Origin: an uncultured beta proteobacterium
Lineage (GTDB): Bacteria > Pseudomonadota > Gammaproteobacteria > Burkholderiales > Burkholderiaceae_C
Length of the DNA stretch: 34,291 nucleotides
Reading direction: 5' to 3'
Assembly: GCA_903894475.1 (NCBI GenBank)
Contig: CAITQH010000170.1
Location: forward strand, 1 to 34,291
The notes below the pieces were generated by a model, which was not told the DNA's origin, searched no databases, and saw only the letters and a list, made by a program, of their open reading frames with translations. The translations under genes and the position numbers were made by a program. Below are positions 8,196 to 16,405 of this stretch, in pieces. How positions within the stretch are numbered: position 1 is the stretch's first letter; each line of letters opens with the position of its first letter.

Positions 8196-8392
8196 CCATT
8201 CAGTAACTGCGGCGACCGTCTCGTAGACCGTCGCTTTGACGCAGACGGTATAAGCAGACGCTTAAACCGTTAATACAGGACGGCACGGCGGCTCAATGGT
8301 CGTTAGGACGACACGCCACCTCCCGGGCTGGACGCCCGAGTCCGTCCCGGATACCGCGCCCCTTTCCCGCTGCCCATGCCTGTCGGCACGTT

Positions 8393-8497
8393 CAACGGTC
8401 GGGCAACCCGCTTTGTGGACGCCGACTGACCTGCCCGCCTGGGCAGCTCGTTCGCCTCGGCTGGACGCCGCGCCCAAAGCAGGTTGCCCGACCGTTG
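8393..8497. repeat. Long inverted repeat, 23-bp arms
   Basis: CAACGGTCGGGCAACC at the start of the left arm (8393-8415) is complementary to the right arm (8475-8497), with one mismatch over 23 bp and a 59-bp loop that has its own smaller hairpins. The right arm also takes part in an alternative hairpin at 8490-8505, so two exclusive folds are possible. Confidence 0.8.
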
Positions 8498-8705
8498 GCA
8501 CGGTCCGTGGCGGGCTGCGCCCCACTGCGCAATCGGGGCGTTGGCGCCCCTATTTTCGTTGGGACGAAAATTTGCTTGCGGCTCCCGCGCGGTTCACCGA
8601 CCGTGTTGGCACGGTGCGGTTTCACCTGGCGACGGCTGGCGCCGCGCCACGTCGATGCTCGACGGCCGCTAAAGGCATCGTGTCCACCCCCCTCGCTCAC
8701 ATGCG

Positions 8706-8731
8706 AAAAATTGCGTCAAACGCAGTTTTTT
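8706..8731. terminator. Small bidirectional terminator-like or operator palindrome before mod
   Basis: TGCGT-CAA-ACGCA at 8712-8724 is flanked by an A run on the left and a T run on the right, the layout of a small bidirectional terminator. It lies about 65 bases before the methyltransferase start, so it could equally be an operator for the RM operon. Confidence 0.4.
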
Positions 8732-8792
8732 GGATTTAACCCGCTATCCTTGCAAGCTGGGCTAAATAGATACAAATCAGCGAGGGGAACGC

Positions 8793-11621
8793 ATGGCCAC
8801 GAAGAAAATCAAACCCGAGGTCCAGAACTCGACTGCCGACTACCAGCACGGGCAGAAGGCCACGCAGCGCCCCGACGTTGGCGTGCAGGACCAGTTCACC
8901 ACCAAGAAGCCACCCAAAACCTACCGATACGACAGCAGCCTCGACCCAGCCTTAAGCTGGGACGAGAGCCGCGACCGTGAACTGTCGGAGTGGCTTATAG
9001 GGTTGGTGCAGCGTTGCGGTTCAGAAGGCGAAACAACCGTGTTCGCACAAGCTCAAGTGTGGGCCGGTGGCGGCGTACAGGTGCAATCGCTGAAAGCCGT
9101 AGCCGACTTGCTTCAAACTTTGTCGCAGCCATTTCTCAATTGGACCGGCAAGGCCGAACGGCATCAGATGTCGGTGCCGACTGTTCCGCTCTTCGTGCAT
9201 GAGCGGCACTCCACGAAAGCTATTCTGGAAGGTATCCGGAGCCGGAAAGCCAAAGGTACAACGCTTGACCTGTTCGGCGACGGCGGGCTTGACGTTACCG
9301 ACAAACTGGATGCCTACGAGCACAAAGGCCCCTGGCAGAACCGCATGGTGTTGGGCGACAGCCTTCAGGTCATGAATTCCATGCTTGAGTTTGAAGGCTT
9401 GGGCGGGCAAGTGCAATTGGCAATTTTTGACCCCCCATACGGAGTCAAATTCGGTTCAAATTTTCAACCATTCGTGCGCAAAAATGAGGTGAAGCACGGC
9501 AAAGATGAAGAGATGACACGCGAACCAGAGATGGTCAAGGCGTATCGGGATACGTGGGAACTTGGGTTGCATTCGTACCTCACTTACTTACGCGACCGAC
9601 TCCTGCTTACCAAAGAGCTGCTACATGGAAGTGGCAGTGTTTTTGTACAAATCTCGGCCGATAACCTCCATCACGTGCGGGAAGTGCTTGACGAAGTATT
9701 CGGACCGGCAAATGCATGTGGTTTGATAGCTTTTAGAACGACAGGCGGACAAAGCACGTCACTGCTTTCGACTTCGACTGATTTCCTTATTTGGTATGCG
9801 AAAGATAAGGAACTGGCGAAGGCAAAATTCAGTAACCCATACATCCCAAAGCTTGGTGGCGCAGGTGACGGTTCGGGTCAATACACGCTTGTTGAGCCGA
9901 TTGATTGCTCAAGTGTGCCGAGGCCTATGACAAAGGAAGAACAGGACGGCGATGTCGCGATACCGGACGGATGCCGGGTCTTGGCGCACGATACCTTGTA
10001 TTCTCAAGGCGCTCCTTCTGACCCGGAAGATGTTCACTTCGTCTGGAAGGGTGCGAAATATTCTTGTCCAGCGAATAGTCATTGGAAGCCAGGCGTAAAA
10101 AGCGGCGGGATGCAGCGGTTGGCTGATGCAAATCGCCTGATGCTTGTGGGGAACACCCTGCGGTACAAGAGATACGTAAATGACTTTCCTGTCTATTCGA
10201 TTGACAACGTGTGGAACGATACGGCACGTAGCGGGTTTGGTCGAAAGAAAGCGTACGCTGTTGAAACAAGTGAGAAAGTCTTTGAACGCTGTATCCTGAT
10301 GGTTACGAGTCCAGGGGACTTGATTTTTGACCCGACGTGCGGTTCAGGAACCAGCGCCTATGTCGCAGAGCAATGGGGTCGGCGTTGGATTACTTGCGAC
10401 ACTTCGCGCGTACCACTTGCTCTTGCTCGTCAACGCTTGCTCACAGCAACGTATCCTTACTATGAGCTGAAAGACCATCAGGCGGGTCCGCAGGGTGGTT
10501 TTGTGTATCTGCGCAAAAAGAACCGTAAGGGCGAGGAAATCGGCGGACTGATACCTCATATCACTTTGAAGTCCGTCGCAAACAACGACCCACCGGCGAT
10601 GGAAGTCTTGACCGACAGACCAGAAATCAATAAGGACATCACGCGCGTGGCGGGGCCGTTTGTCGTGGAGGCCACAATTGCACCAGCGCAGAATGTGGAG
10701 GAAGTGCAGGGTTACGAAGTGCGGTTGCCTTCGTCTTCACAGACTCTGGACGCGGCCATTGGTGATGCTGACGCTGCCAATGGCGGATTGCCATTGAAGG
10801 CGGCAGAGCCTGTCTCGGGCTATGGAGACCCCGCAATGCACATTGAGCGAATGACTCAAGTGCTGCGCCAGTCCAAGACCTTGCGGCTGCCGGGCAATCG
10901 GGAATTAGTTCTGGCCGATATACGCCGCATGGCTGACAGTGATGTATTACACGCGGAAGGGCTGGACGCGGAGGGCAACCGTATGGCGATAGTGTTCGGT
11001 CCGGAGGACGGAGCCATATCGTCGGACATTGTGTTTGAGGCGGCGCGAGAGGCGTATTTCCTGAAGTTCCCGCACCTTTACTTCTTTGGCTTTGCCATTC
11101 AGGCCAAGGCCCGCGAACTGCTTGAAGACCGCGCCAAGCTGCGAGTGCCTTGTACTTACGTCACGGTAACACCTGACGTGGCAATGTCAGACTTGCTGAA
11201 GACCAGCCGGGCGAGCCAAATATTCTCCGTCACGGGTCTGCCTGACGCGCATATCTACCTGACCGGTAAGTTGAGTGACGACGGGGCCAAGCTCTACGCC
11301 GTGGAACTACGAGGCCTCGACATCTTCAACCCGGCGACGATGAAGCAAGAAGCCATCGAGGGCCAGAACATGCCCGCCTGGATGCTGGACAGCGACTATG
11401 ACGGCATGAGCTTCTGTGCGACGCAGGTTTTCTTTCCGAAGACATCGGCATGGGACAACCTGCAAAAGTCCTTGAAGGCCGAGTTTGACCCGTCCGTGTG
11501 GGACCATCTCGCAGGGACCATAAGCGAGCCGTTCGTGGCGGGTCCGAAGCGACGGGTCGGGGTGAAGGTCATCGACGAGCGTGGCAATGAGCTGATGCGC
11601 GTGCTGGAGGTTCCAGCGTGA
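8793..11621 (+). CDS. Type III-like DNA methyltransferase (Mod), beta-class N6-adenine or N4-cytosine
   Basis: The 942-residue protein has the methyltransferase motif IV DPPY at residues 213-216 and motif I FDPTCGSGT at 512-520. The order IV before I is that of beta-class enzymes such as type III Mod proteins. The stretch between them and the long C-terminal part (about 530-942) should contain the target recognition and Res-contact regions. It probably transfers methyl from S-adenosylmethionine to adenine in an asymmetric site. Shine-Dalgarno GAGGGGA precedes ATG 8793. Its stop overlaps the GTG start of the restriction subunit by 4 bases, so the two are co-translated. The recognition site cannot be told from sequence alone. 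Confidence 0.88.
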   Translation: MATKKIKPEVQNSTADYQHGQKATQRPDVGVQDQFTTKKPPKTYRYDSSLDPALSWDESRDRELSEWLIGLVQRCGSEGETTVFAQAQVWAGGGVQVQSLKAVADLLQTLSQPFLNWTGKAERHQMSVPTVPLFVHERHSTKAILEGIRSRKAKGTTLDLFGDGGLDVTDKLDAYEHKGPWQNRMVLGDSLQVMNSMLEFEGLGGQVQLAIFDPPYGVKFGSNFQPFVRKNEVKHGKDEEMTREPEMVKAYRDTWELGLHSYLTYLRDRLLLTKELLHGSGSVFVQISADNLHHVREVLDEVFGPANACGLIAFRTTGGQSTSLLSTSTDFLIWYAKDKELAKAKFSNPYIPKLGGAGDGSGQYTLVEPIDCSSVPRPMTKEEQDGDVAIPDGCRVLAHDTLYSQGAPSDPEDVHFVWKGAKYSCPANSHWKPGVKSGGMQRLADANRLMLVGNTLRYKRYVNDFPVYSIDNVWNDTARSGFGRKKAYAVETSEKVFERCILMVTSPGDLIFDPTCGSGTSAYVAEQWGRRWITCDTSRVPLALARQRLLTATYPYYELKDHQAGPQGGFVYLRKKNRKGEEIGGLIPHITLKSVANNDPPAMEVLTDRPEINKDITRVAGPFVVEATIAPAQNVEEVQGYEVRLPSSSQTLDAAIGDADAANGGLPLKAAEPVSGYGDPAMHIERMTQVLRQSKTLRLPGNRELVLADIRRMADSDVLHAEGLDAEGNRMAIVFGPEDGAISSDIVFEAAREAYFLKFPHLYFFGFAIQAKARELLEDRAKLRVPCTYVTVTPDVAMSDLLKTSRASQIFSVTGLPDAHIYLTGKLSDDGAKLYAVELRGLDIFNPATMKQEAIEGQNMPAWMLDSDYDGMSFCATQVFFPKTSAWDNLQKSLKAEFDPSVWDHLAGTISEPFVAGPKRRVGVKVIDERGNELMRVLEVPA

Positions 11622-14600
11622 GTCAAATCAATGCGGTCGAAGCCCCCATCATCAACTCGCCCTATGACGAGCCCGCGTTTCATTGGCACATTGAAACAGC
11701 CAAGCAGCCCGACAAGCGGCCAGGCCGACGCTTGGCCTCGTACTTCTTTCGGGTGCCAGAACGCGCGGCGCGTGGCCGCAAGGCGAAGGACCAGAAGGCC
11801 CTGTTCGACGATGCGTCAAAGGGCGAGGAATACCTGCTTGACTTGGCCAACCTTATCCGCCAACGCCTGAAGGAATGGCGCGAGCGTGACTATGCCGGGA
11901 TTACGAAGGTAACGCGGGAGCTGCTGGAGCTTTGGCGGTCACCTGACCGCGCTCAGAAGTTGTTTTTTGCCCAGCTTGAGGCGGTTGAGTCTGTGCTGTT
12001 TCTGATTGAAGGGCCGGACGACTTGAAACAAGGCGTGGTCATTCCCAGCAACGAGCCGGGCGACGACGCCAAGGCCGAGGGCTACAAGGCTTTTGTGCGC
12101 TACGCGCTCAAAATGGCGACCGGCACCGGCAAAACAACGGTCATGGGCATGCTGTCGGCGTGGTCCATTTTGAACAAGGTGGCACAGCCGCAGGCGGCGG
12201 CTTATTCGGACACAGTGCTCATCGTGTGCCCCAACGTGACCATTCGTGACCGGCTGCGCGAGCTGGACCCCAACCTTGACGAGTTGAGCCTATACCGCAC
12301 CCGTCAGCTGGTGCCCTTGCATCGCATGCCGGACCTACGACGCGGCGAGGTGTTCATTACCAACTGGCACAACCTGGAGCGGCGGGAGCTGGGCGAGGTC
12401 AACGGCACGTCGGCGCGCGTGGTCAAGCGCGGCCAGCCCGTGGAAAAGATGCGGCCCGTCAAGCTGGGCGGCAAGGACAGTTTGAGCGAGGCCGACATAC
12501 GCCAGCAGGCGATAACCGGTGCGTTCGATATCGTGCGCGAGCTGCGGGACACCAAGGGCGTATTGACCGGGTTCGAAGTGCGGGAGGTCCGCTACTTTGA
12601 GAGTGACACTGCTTTCCTGCGTCGTGTGCTGGGCAACCGCAAAGGGCGCGGCTCTGCCATTCTTGTCATGAACGACGAGGCGCACCATGCTTACCGTCGC
12701 GGCAAGCTCGACGCCGACGACAATTTTGCAGTGGATGAGGAAACCGCCGAGAGCGACGAGCGGGAGGCTACCGTCTGGATTGAAGGGCTGGACCGCATCA
12801 ATAAAGCCATGGGCGGCAGCAAGAAGGGTGCTAATGGCATTCGTCTATGTGTTGACTTGTCGGCTACGCCGTTTTTCATACAGGGCAGCGGTAACGAGGT
12901 CGGCAAGCCGTTCCCATGGGTCGTGTCCGACTTCAGTTTGCTGGAGGCGATTGAAGCGGGTCTGGTCAAAATCCCGCAGTTGCCGACGCAGGACATCGGC
13001 GGGACTGAAACACCGGCCTATTTCAACGTATGGCGCTGGGTGCAGCAGATGGCTGCGAAGGACGGCGTAGCGGGCAAGCTCACGCTTGATGTGCTGATGC
13101 GTTACGTGACGCAGCCCATCGCGCAACTGGCCGATGAATGGCGCAAGACCGCCGCCGAATGGAGCGCACAGTTCCAGACCGGCAACCGCAAGAGCGATGT
13201 GCCCCCCGTTTTCATCATCGTGTGCCGCGACACATCGATTGCCAAAGAGCTTTACGAGTGGCTTGGCAATGGCCAGAGCGTTTACGGTGCATCACCGGAA
13301 CAGTTCCTAAACGCGCCTGGGCGCGAGTGGACCGTTCGCGTGGACAGCAAGACCGCCGAGGACATGGCGGAGGGTGGCGGCAAGAACGACGAGGCACGGC
13401 GACTGCGCTTCGTGCTGGAGACCATCGGTAGAACGGCGTGGCCAGGCAACAAGGTGCCCGAGGAATACACCGCCATGGTCGAAAAGCACAACCGCAGGGC
13501 TCTTGAAGACGAAGACAACGGATTGATGACCATCGACGCCAGCGTGCCGCCAGGGCGCGACGTGCGCTGCATCATCAGCGTAGCCATGCTCTCGGAAGGC
13601 TGGGATGCCACCACCGTGACGCACGTAGTTGGTTTGCGTCCGTTCGGCTCACAGTTGCTGTGCGAGCAGGTTGTCGGTCGAGCCTTGCGCCGCACGTCCT
13701 ATGCCGTGGACGAAGAAACCGGCTTTTTCCGTGAGGAAACCGCCAAGGTGTTCGGCGTCCCGTTTGAGTTGATACCCTTCAAGGTGGAGGGCGGAGCCCA
13801 GCAACCACCGTCACCACCGGCCAACCAGATTTATGCGGTGCCGACCAAGGCGCACCACGAGATGACTTTCCCGGTCGTGGACGGGTACACAGACCCCGGC
13901 GTTACGCGCCTGGCAGTGAATTGGAGCAAAGTGCCGACGCTGGAGTTGAACCCCATGGAAGTGCCGGACGTCACGCTGATGATGGGCTTGACCACACAGG
14001 ACGGGTCGCTTGCGGCCTACGGGCCGGGCGTGCAAGAGGTGGTCAACCTTGATGCTTGGCGCAAGCGCGTTCGCGTGCAGCAAGTGGCGTTCACACTGGC
14101 AAAGGTCATAGCGCAGCAGTGGCTGCAGGAGCAAGGTGACACCATACCCACCCATCGCCTGTTTCCGCAGTTGCTGGCCTATGCGCAGCACTTCCTGGCC
14201 ACCAAGTTGAAGCCTATCGGCAACCGCGCGGCGCAGGACGTTGCATTGAACCCGTATTTTCAGCGCGCAGTGGGCATCCTTTTTGACGCACTGGAAGCGG
14301 TTGATGAGAGCGGCAAGAACAGGGAGAGGCCAGTCATTGCGCCAGGTCCAGCCGGGGAGCGCTCAACCCGCCACGTCGAGTTCTTTACCGGTCGCCAGCC
14401 ATGGCCCGTGCAGAAATGCCACCTCAATGCCATGGTGGCGGATACGCGGACGTGGGAGCAATCGGCGGCAACAGCGTTGGATGCACACCCCGGCGTGAGT
14501 CATTGGGTAAAGAATGACCACTTGGGTTTTCAGGTGCCCTATCGCAAGGACGGCGTGCGCCGCCGATATCTGCCTGACTTCCTCGTTGACCTCGTTACTG

Positions 14601-14785
14601 GCGAGCGCATGGTCGTCGAAATCAAGGGACAGATAGGTGACGCCGAAATCAAGGCCGCCGCCGCGCACCGCTGGTGCAACGCCGTCAACAACGATGGGAG
14701 GTTTGGCAAGTGGTCGTATCACCTGGTCCGCCAGCCGCCAGACCTGATGAAGCTGCTGGACAAGATGATTGGCGCCGTTGCCTGA
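11618..14785 (+). CDS. Type III-like restriction subunit: SF2 helicase plus PD-(D/E)xK nuclease
   Basis: The 1055-residue protein has Walker A MATGTGKT (residues 166-173), DEAH (353-356), SATPFF (415-420) and motif VI QVVGRALRR (684-692), so it is an SF2 translocase. The C-terminus carries LPDFLVD then VVEIKG, giving PD-(D/E)xK residues Asp 987, Glu 1001 and Lys 1003. This is the plan of type III Res proteins and of the group that public annotation calls the BPTD_3080 family (name from memory). It starts with GTG inside the Mod stop. With Mod it should cut unmodified foreign DNA in an ATP-dependent way. All key residues are intact. A degenerate copy of its last 47 codons lies at 16234-16376. 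Confidence 0.88.
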   Translation: MSQINAVEAPIINSPYDEPAFHWHIETAKQPDKRPGRRLASYFFRVPERAARGRKAKDQKALFDDASKGEEYLLDLANLIRQRLKEWRERDYAGITKVTRELLELWRSPDRAQKLFFAQLEAVESVLFLIEGPDDLKQGVVIPSNEPGDDAKAEGYKAFVRYALKMATGTGKTTVMGMLSAWSILNKVAQPQAAAYSDTVLIVCPNVTIRDRLRELDPNLDELSLYRTRQLVPLHRMPDLRRGEVFITNWHNLERRELGEVNGTSARVVKRGQPVEKMRPVKLGGKDSLSEADIRQQAITGAFDIVRELRDTKGVLTGFEVREVRYFESDTAFLRRVLGNRKGRGSAILVMNDEAHHAYRRGKLDADDNFAVDEETAESDEREATVWIEGLDRINKAMGGSKKGANGIRLCVDLSATPFFIQGSGNEVGKPFPWVVSDFSLLEAIEAGLVKIPQLPTQDIGGTETPAYFNVWRWVQQMAAKDGVAGKLTLDVLMRYVTQPIAQLADEWRKTAAEWSAQFQTGNRKSDVPPVFIIVCRDTSIAKELYEWLGNGQSVYGASPEQFLNAPGREWTVRVDSKTAEDMAEGGGKNDEARRLRFVLETIGRTAWPGNKVPEEYTAMVEKHNRRALEDEDNGLMTIDASVPPGRDVRCIISVAMLSEGWDATTVTHVVGLRPFGSQLLCEQVVGRALRRTSYAVDEETGFFREETAKVFGVPFELIPFKVEGGAQQPPSPPANQIYAVPTKAHHEMTFPVVDGYTDPGVTRLAVNWSKVPTLELNPMEVPDVTLMMGLTTQDGSLAAYGPGVQEVVNLDAWRKRVRVQQVAFTLAKVIAQQWLQEQGDTIPTHRLFPQLLAYAQHFLATKLKPIGNRAAQDVALNPYFQRAVGILFDALEAVDESGKNRERPVIAPGPAGERSTRHVEFFTGRQPWPVQKCHLNAMVADTRTWEQSAATALDAHPGVSHWVKNDHLGFQVPYRKDGVRRRYLPDFLVDLVTGERMVVEIKGQIGDAEIKAAAAHRWCNAVNNDGRFGKWSYHLVRQPPDLMKLLDKMIGAVA

Positions 14786-15047
14786 ATGGCGGGTCGTGTT
14801 AACCCGGTAGTGGTAACCGGGTTGTGGTGACAGCATCGTGGCTTGCCGTATGCCTTCACCGGGCGGTGCGACCCCATGAATAAGAAGACTTCCATAAGAA
14901 AAAGTACTTCTGAAAGATATAAAGAACTCTTTCAAAAAAGACCTACAGTGATAAGGATGCACCCGGCTCAAGAAGAAGCTGGGTGACGGGTTGCCACCAC
15001 CCGCAAGAGTGCTTGCGTTAGCAGTGTCTGGCAGGGCCGATGAAGAG
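14786..15047. other. Intergenic region after the RM operon
   Basis: AACCCGGT at 14801-14808 pairs with ACCGGGTT at 14816-14823, a hairpin 15 bases after the res stop that may end the RM transcript although no T run follows. An AT-rich stretch (14878-14945) and an imperfect hairpin (CACCCGGCT with AAGCTGGGTG, about 14960-14985) come next. No gene is seen. Confidence 0.5.
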
Positions 15048-15068
15048 AAGGGGCGCATAGCGCCCCTT
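15048..15068 (-). terminator. Hairpin at the convergence of the RM operon and the leftward replication genes
   Basis: AAGGGGCGC and GCGCCCCTT form a perfect 9-bp stem around ATA. It lies 16 bases past the stop of the leftward 122-residue gene. The following T/C-rich stretch is only partly a T run, so this is a moderate terminator candidate. Confidence 0.6.
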
Positions 15069-15084
15069 GTGCATGGGAAGGCAG

Positions 15085-15453
15085 TCAAGAGCTGCTTTCG
15101 TTTGAAGAGTCTCCCATTCTTTCCAACGCGAAAGAACTTGTTTCCCAGCCTTCATATACAACCCACGGGAGTTGTTCCGCAGCGTCGTCGCCGATATACC
15201 AGCGGTCAAGTCCATTGCTGCCGAGGAACTTGCCGCAATCCGTGCGACGGACCGTGGCGCTGCCGCCACCGTCGTGACTGGTGTACATGACATGCACGCG
15301 AAAAGGCGTGTCCGAGTCGCAAGGAAAGTCGATGGTCATGTCGTAAGTGCCGCCCTCGCAGGTCTCGCCAAGCTGAACCTGTCTGTCGTATGCGGCGGGC
15401 ACCGGGACCAGAGCAATTTTTGCGGCCTCCGCACTTGTAAGTTCCATATTCAT
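15085..15453 (-). CDS. Hypothetical acidic protein
   Basis: I do not recognise this 122-residue protein. It is acidic, with a beta-rich look (YDMTIDFPCDSDTPFRVHVMYTS) and two further cysteines, and a Ser-rich end. It has no signal peptide or membrane segment. Its ATG overlaps the stop of the preceding winged-helix gene (ATGA), so it is the last gene of the three-gene AlpA-like, winged-helix and hypothetical operon. Confidence 0.65.
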   Translation of the reverse strand: MNMELTSAEAAKIALVPVPAAYDRQVQLGETCEGGTYDMTIDFPCDSDTPFRVHVMYTSHDGGGSATVRRTDCGKFLGSNGLDRWYIGDDAAEQLPWVVYEGWETSSFALERMGDSSNESSS

Positions 15454-15929
15454 TCTGCGGCCTCGTCATCTCCTTCAATGGCATTGGTTGCCTCAAGGCC
15501 GACCGCCTCGGCGGTCGGTGTGTCCGCCTTTGAACTTTTGCGACGTTGAAGCAACGCAGCTTTCTTTTCTGCGATGCGGACAGCACCCTCTTTAATGCGT
15601 GCACGCGTCGGGCATTGGAAAAGTATCTTGAACCCCCGCCCCAGCGGCTCACGCTCGATGAGTCCCAGGGTTTCCAAATCGGCCAAGTGTTCTCGAACAT
15701 TTCGTTCGTCTTTGCCCGTCAGTTTGGCAACGTGCGGACCTGCATACGTGCTGTTGTCTTCGAAATGGCACGAAGCGAGGGCAATGTAAACGTACAGGGT
15801 GGCGTTATCAATGTAATCCACCATACTGAAGAGCAGAGCGCGCGGAAGGCAGAAATAACCGCCCTGCTGGTACCGCTCGTACCAACGGTTATTGCGTTCG
15901 CACGAAACGCGATTGCGGCGGCGTTTCAT
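15450..15929 (-). CDS. Winged-helix DNA-binding protein of the replication module
   Basis: From ATG 15929 the protein is 159 residues. The middle reads LPRALLFSMVDYIDNATLYVYIALASCHF then VAKLTGKDERNVREHLADLETLGLIEREPLGRG, a clear winged helix with wing, as in phage and plasmid replication-initiation or regulator proteins. The tail is basic then acidic. ATG 15929 is chosen because it overlaps the AlpA-like stop as ATGA; 12 more codons are open upstream. With the SF3 helicase nearby, origin recognition is a reasonable guess, but a repressor is equally possible. Confidence 0.7.
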   Translation of the reverse strand: MKRRRNRVSCERNNRWYERYQQGGYFCLPRALLFSMVDYIDNATLYVYIALASCHFEDNSTYAGPHVAKLTGKDERNVREHLADLETLGLIEREPLGRGFKILFQCPTRARIKEGAVRIAEKKAALLQRRKSSKADTPTAEAVGLEATNAIEGDDEAAE

Positions 15930-16117
15930 TCCGGCGTCTCTGTTTCTAACGTGCGTTCGAGCCATGCCTCGACTTCAGGAAGACAGAAGAAAACCAGCCG
16001 ACTGCCAGGCAGCCGCCGAGGTTTTGGGAAGTCGCGGTGGACGCACCAGTTTTCCAGTGTGCGAGTGCTGACGGACAGGGCTTCAGCCAAGGCGGCTTTG
16101 TGAATGAAATTTTCCAT
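15926..16117 (-). CDS. AlpA/MerR-type HTH protein of element B
   Basis: The 63-residue protein starts at ATG 16117 (MENFIHKAALAEALSVSTRTLENWCVHRDFPKPRRL). It has the whole AlpA-type fold: recognition helix around STRTLENW, then the wing PGSRLVFFCLPEVEAWL. AlpA proteins in P4-like islands activate integrase or early genes. It heads the small leftward operon. It is distinct from the AlpA-like protein of element A at 3039-3422. Confidence 0.85.
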   Translation of the reverse strand: MENFIHKAALAEALSVSTRTLENWCVHRDFPKPRRLPGSRLVFFCLPEVEAWLERTLETETPE

Positions 16118-16233
16118 GATGTGCTTTGCAGTTGTCGCGGCTTCGGGCCGTTCCGGAGCACACAACCGTTTCGAAGTGCTCCCGACATGTAGGTCTCGGT
16201 TTTAGCCTTCGCGCAACTACGCGCAGATGAATA

Positions 16234-16376
16234 GCCAAGCCCCCGATGCGCACCGCTGTTGCAACGCCATCAACGACGACGGGACGTTTGGCAAGTAGTC
16301 CTGTTACTTGGCCCGGCAGCCGCCAGGCCTCATGGAGTTGCTGGACAAAATGACAAAGGCGGTAGTCTTCGACTGA
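16234..16376 (+). pseudogene. Degenerate second copy of the Res C-terminus
   Basis: Read on the + strand from 16248, the translation AHRCCNAINDDGTFGK, stop, then LARQPPGLMELLDKM ends at TGA 16374-16376. It aligns with the end of the intact Res (AHRWCNAVNNDGRFGKW, then LVRQPPDLMKLLDKM). The Trp codon TGG has become TAG and the upstream nuclease codons are gone. This is a remnant of a related but not identical res gene, lying between the AlpA-like gene and the primase-helicase gene, in the same orientation as the intact res. Confidence 0.8.
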
Positions 16377-16405
16377 CCTACCAGAACCCAATATCGCACT
16401 AAAGA

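Larger units (their letters stand above)
8196..8792. other. Gene-free GC-rich stretch with an array of perfect hairpins
   Basis: There is no credible gene in this roughly 600-bp stretch. It holds many short perfect stem-loops. One at 8212-8234 (GCGAC...GTCGC with inner GTCT/AGAC) directly follows the integrase. Others are at 8324-8338, 8431-8446, 8458-8470, 8490-8505, 8535-8550, 8552-8571, 8600-8615 and 8650-8664. Four share TTGG- or TGG-type loops, for example GGGGCG-TTGG-CGCCCC and ACCGTG-TTGG-CACGGT. The last 60 bases, more AT-rich, should contain the promoter of the RM operon. Function is unknown; a structured RNA or a single-strand origin or packaging site are possibilities. Confidence 0.6.

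Noticed and set aside
8296-8739. Open frames of 147 and 161 codons in the GC-rich region before mod
   Set aside because: The translations are Arg/Ala/Pro-rich with no family resemblance and run across perfect hairpins; high GC leaves long frames by chance.
15546-16103. A 185-codon + strand frame opposite the winged-helix and AlpA-like genes
   Set aside because: The opposite strand carries two recognisable DNA-binding proteins with coupled starts and stops.
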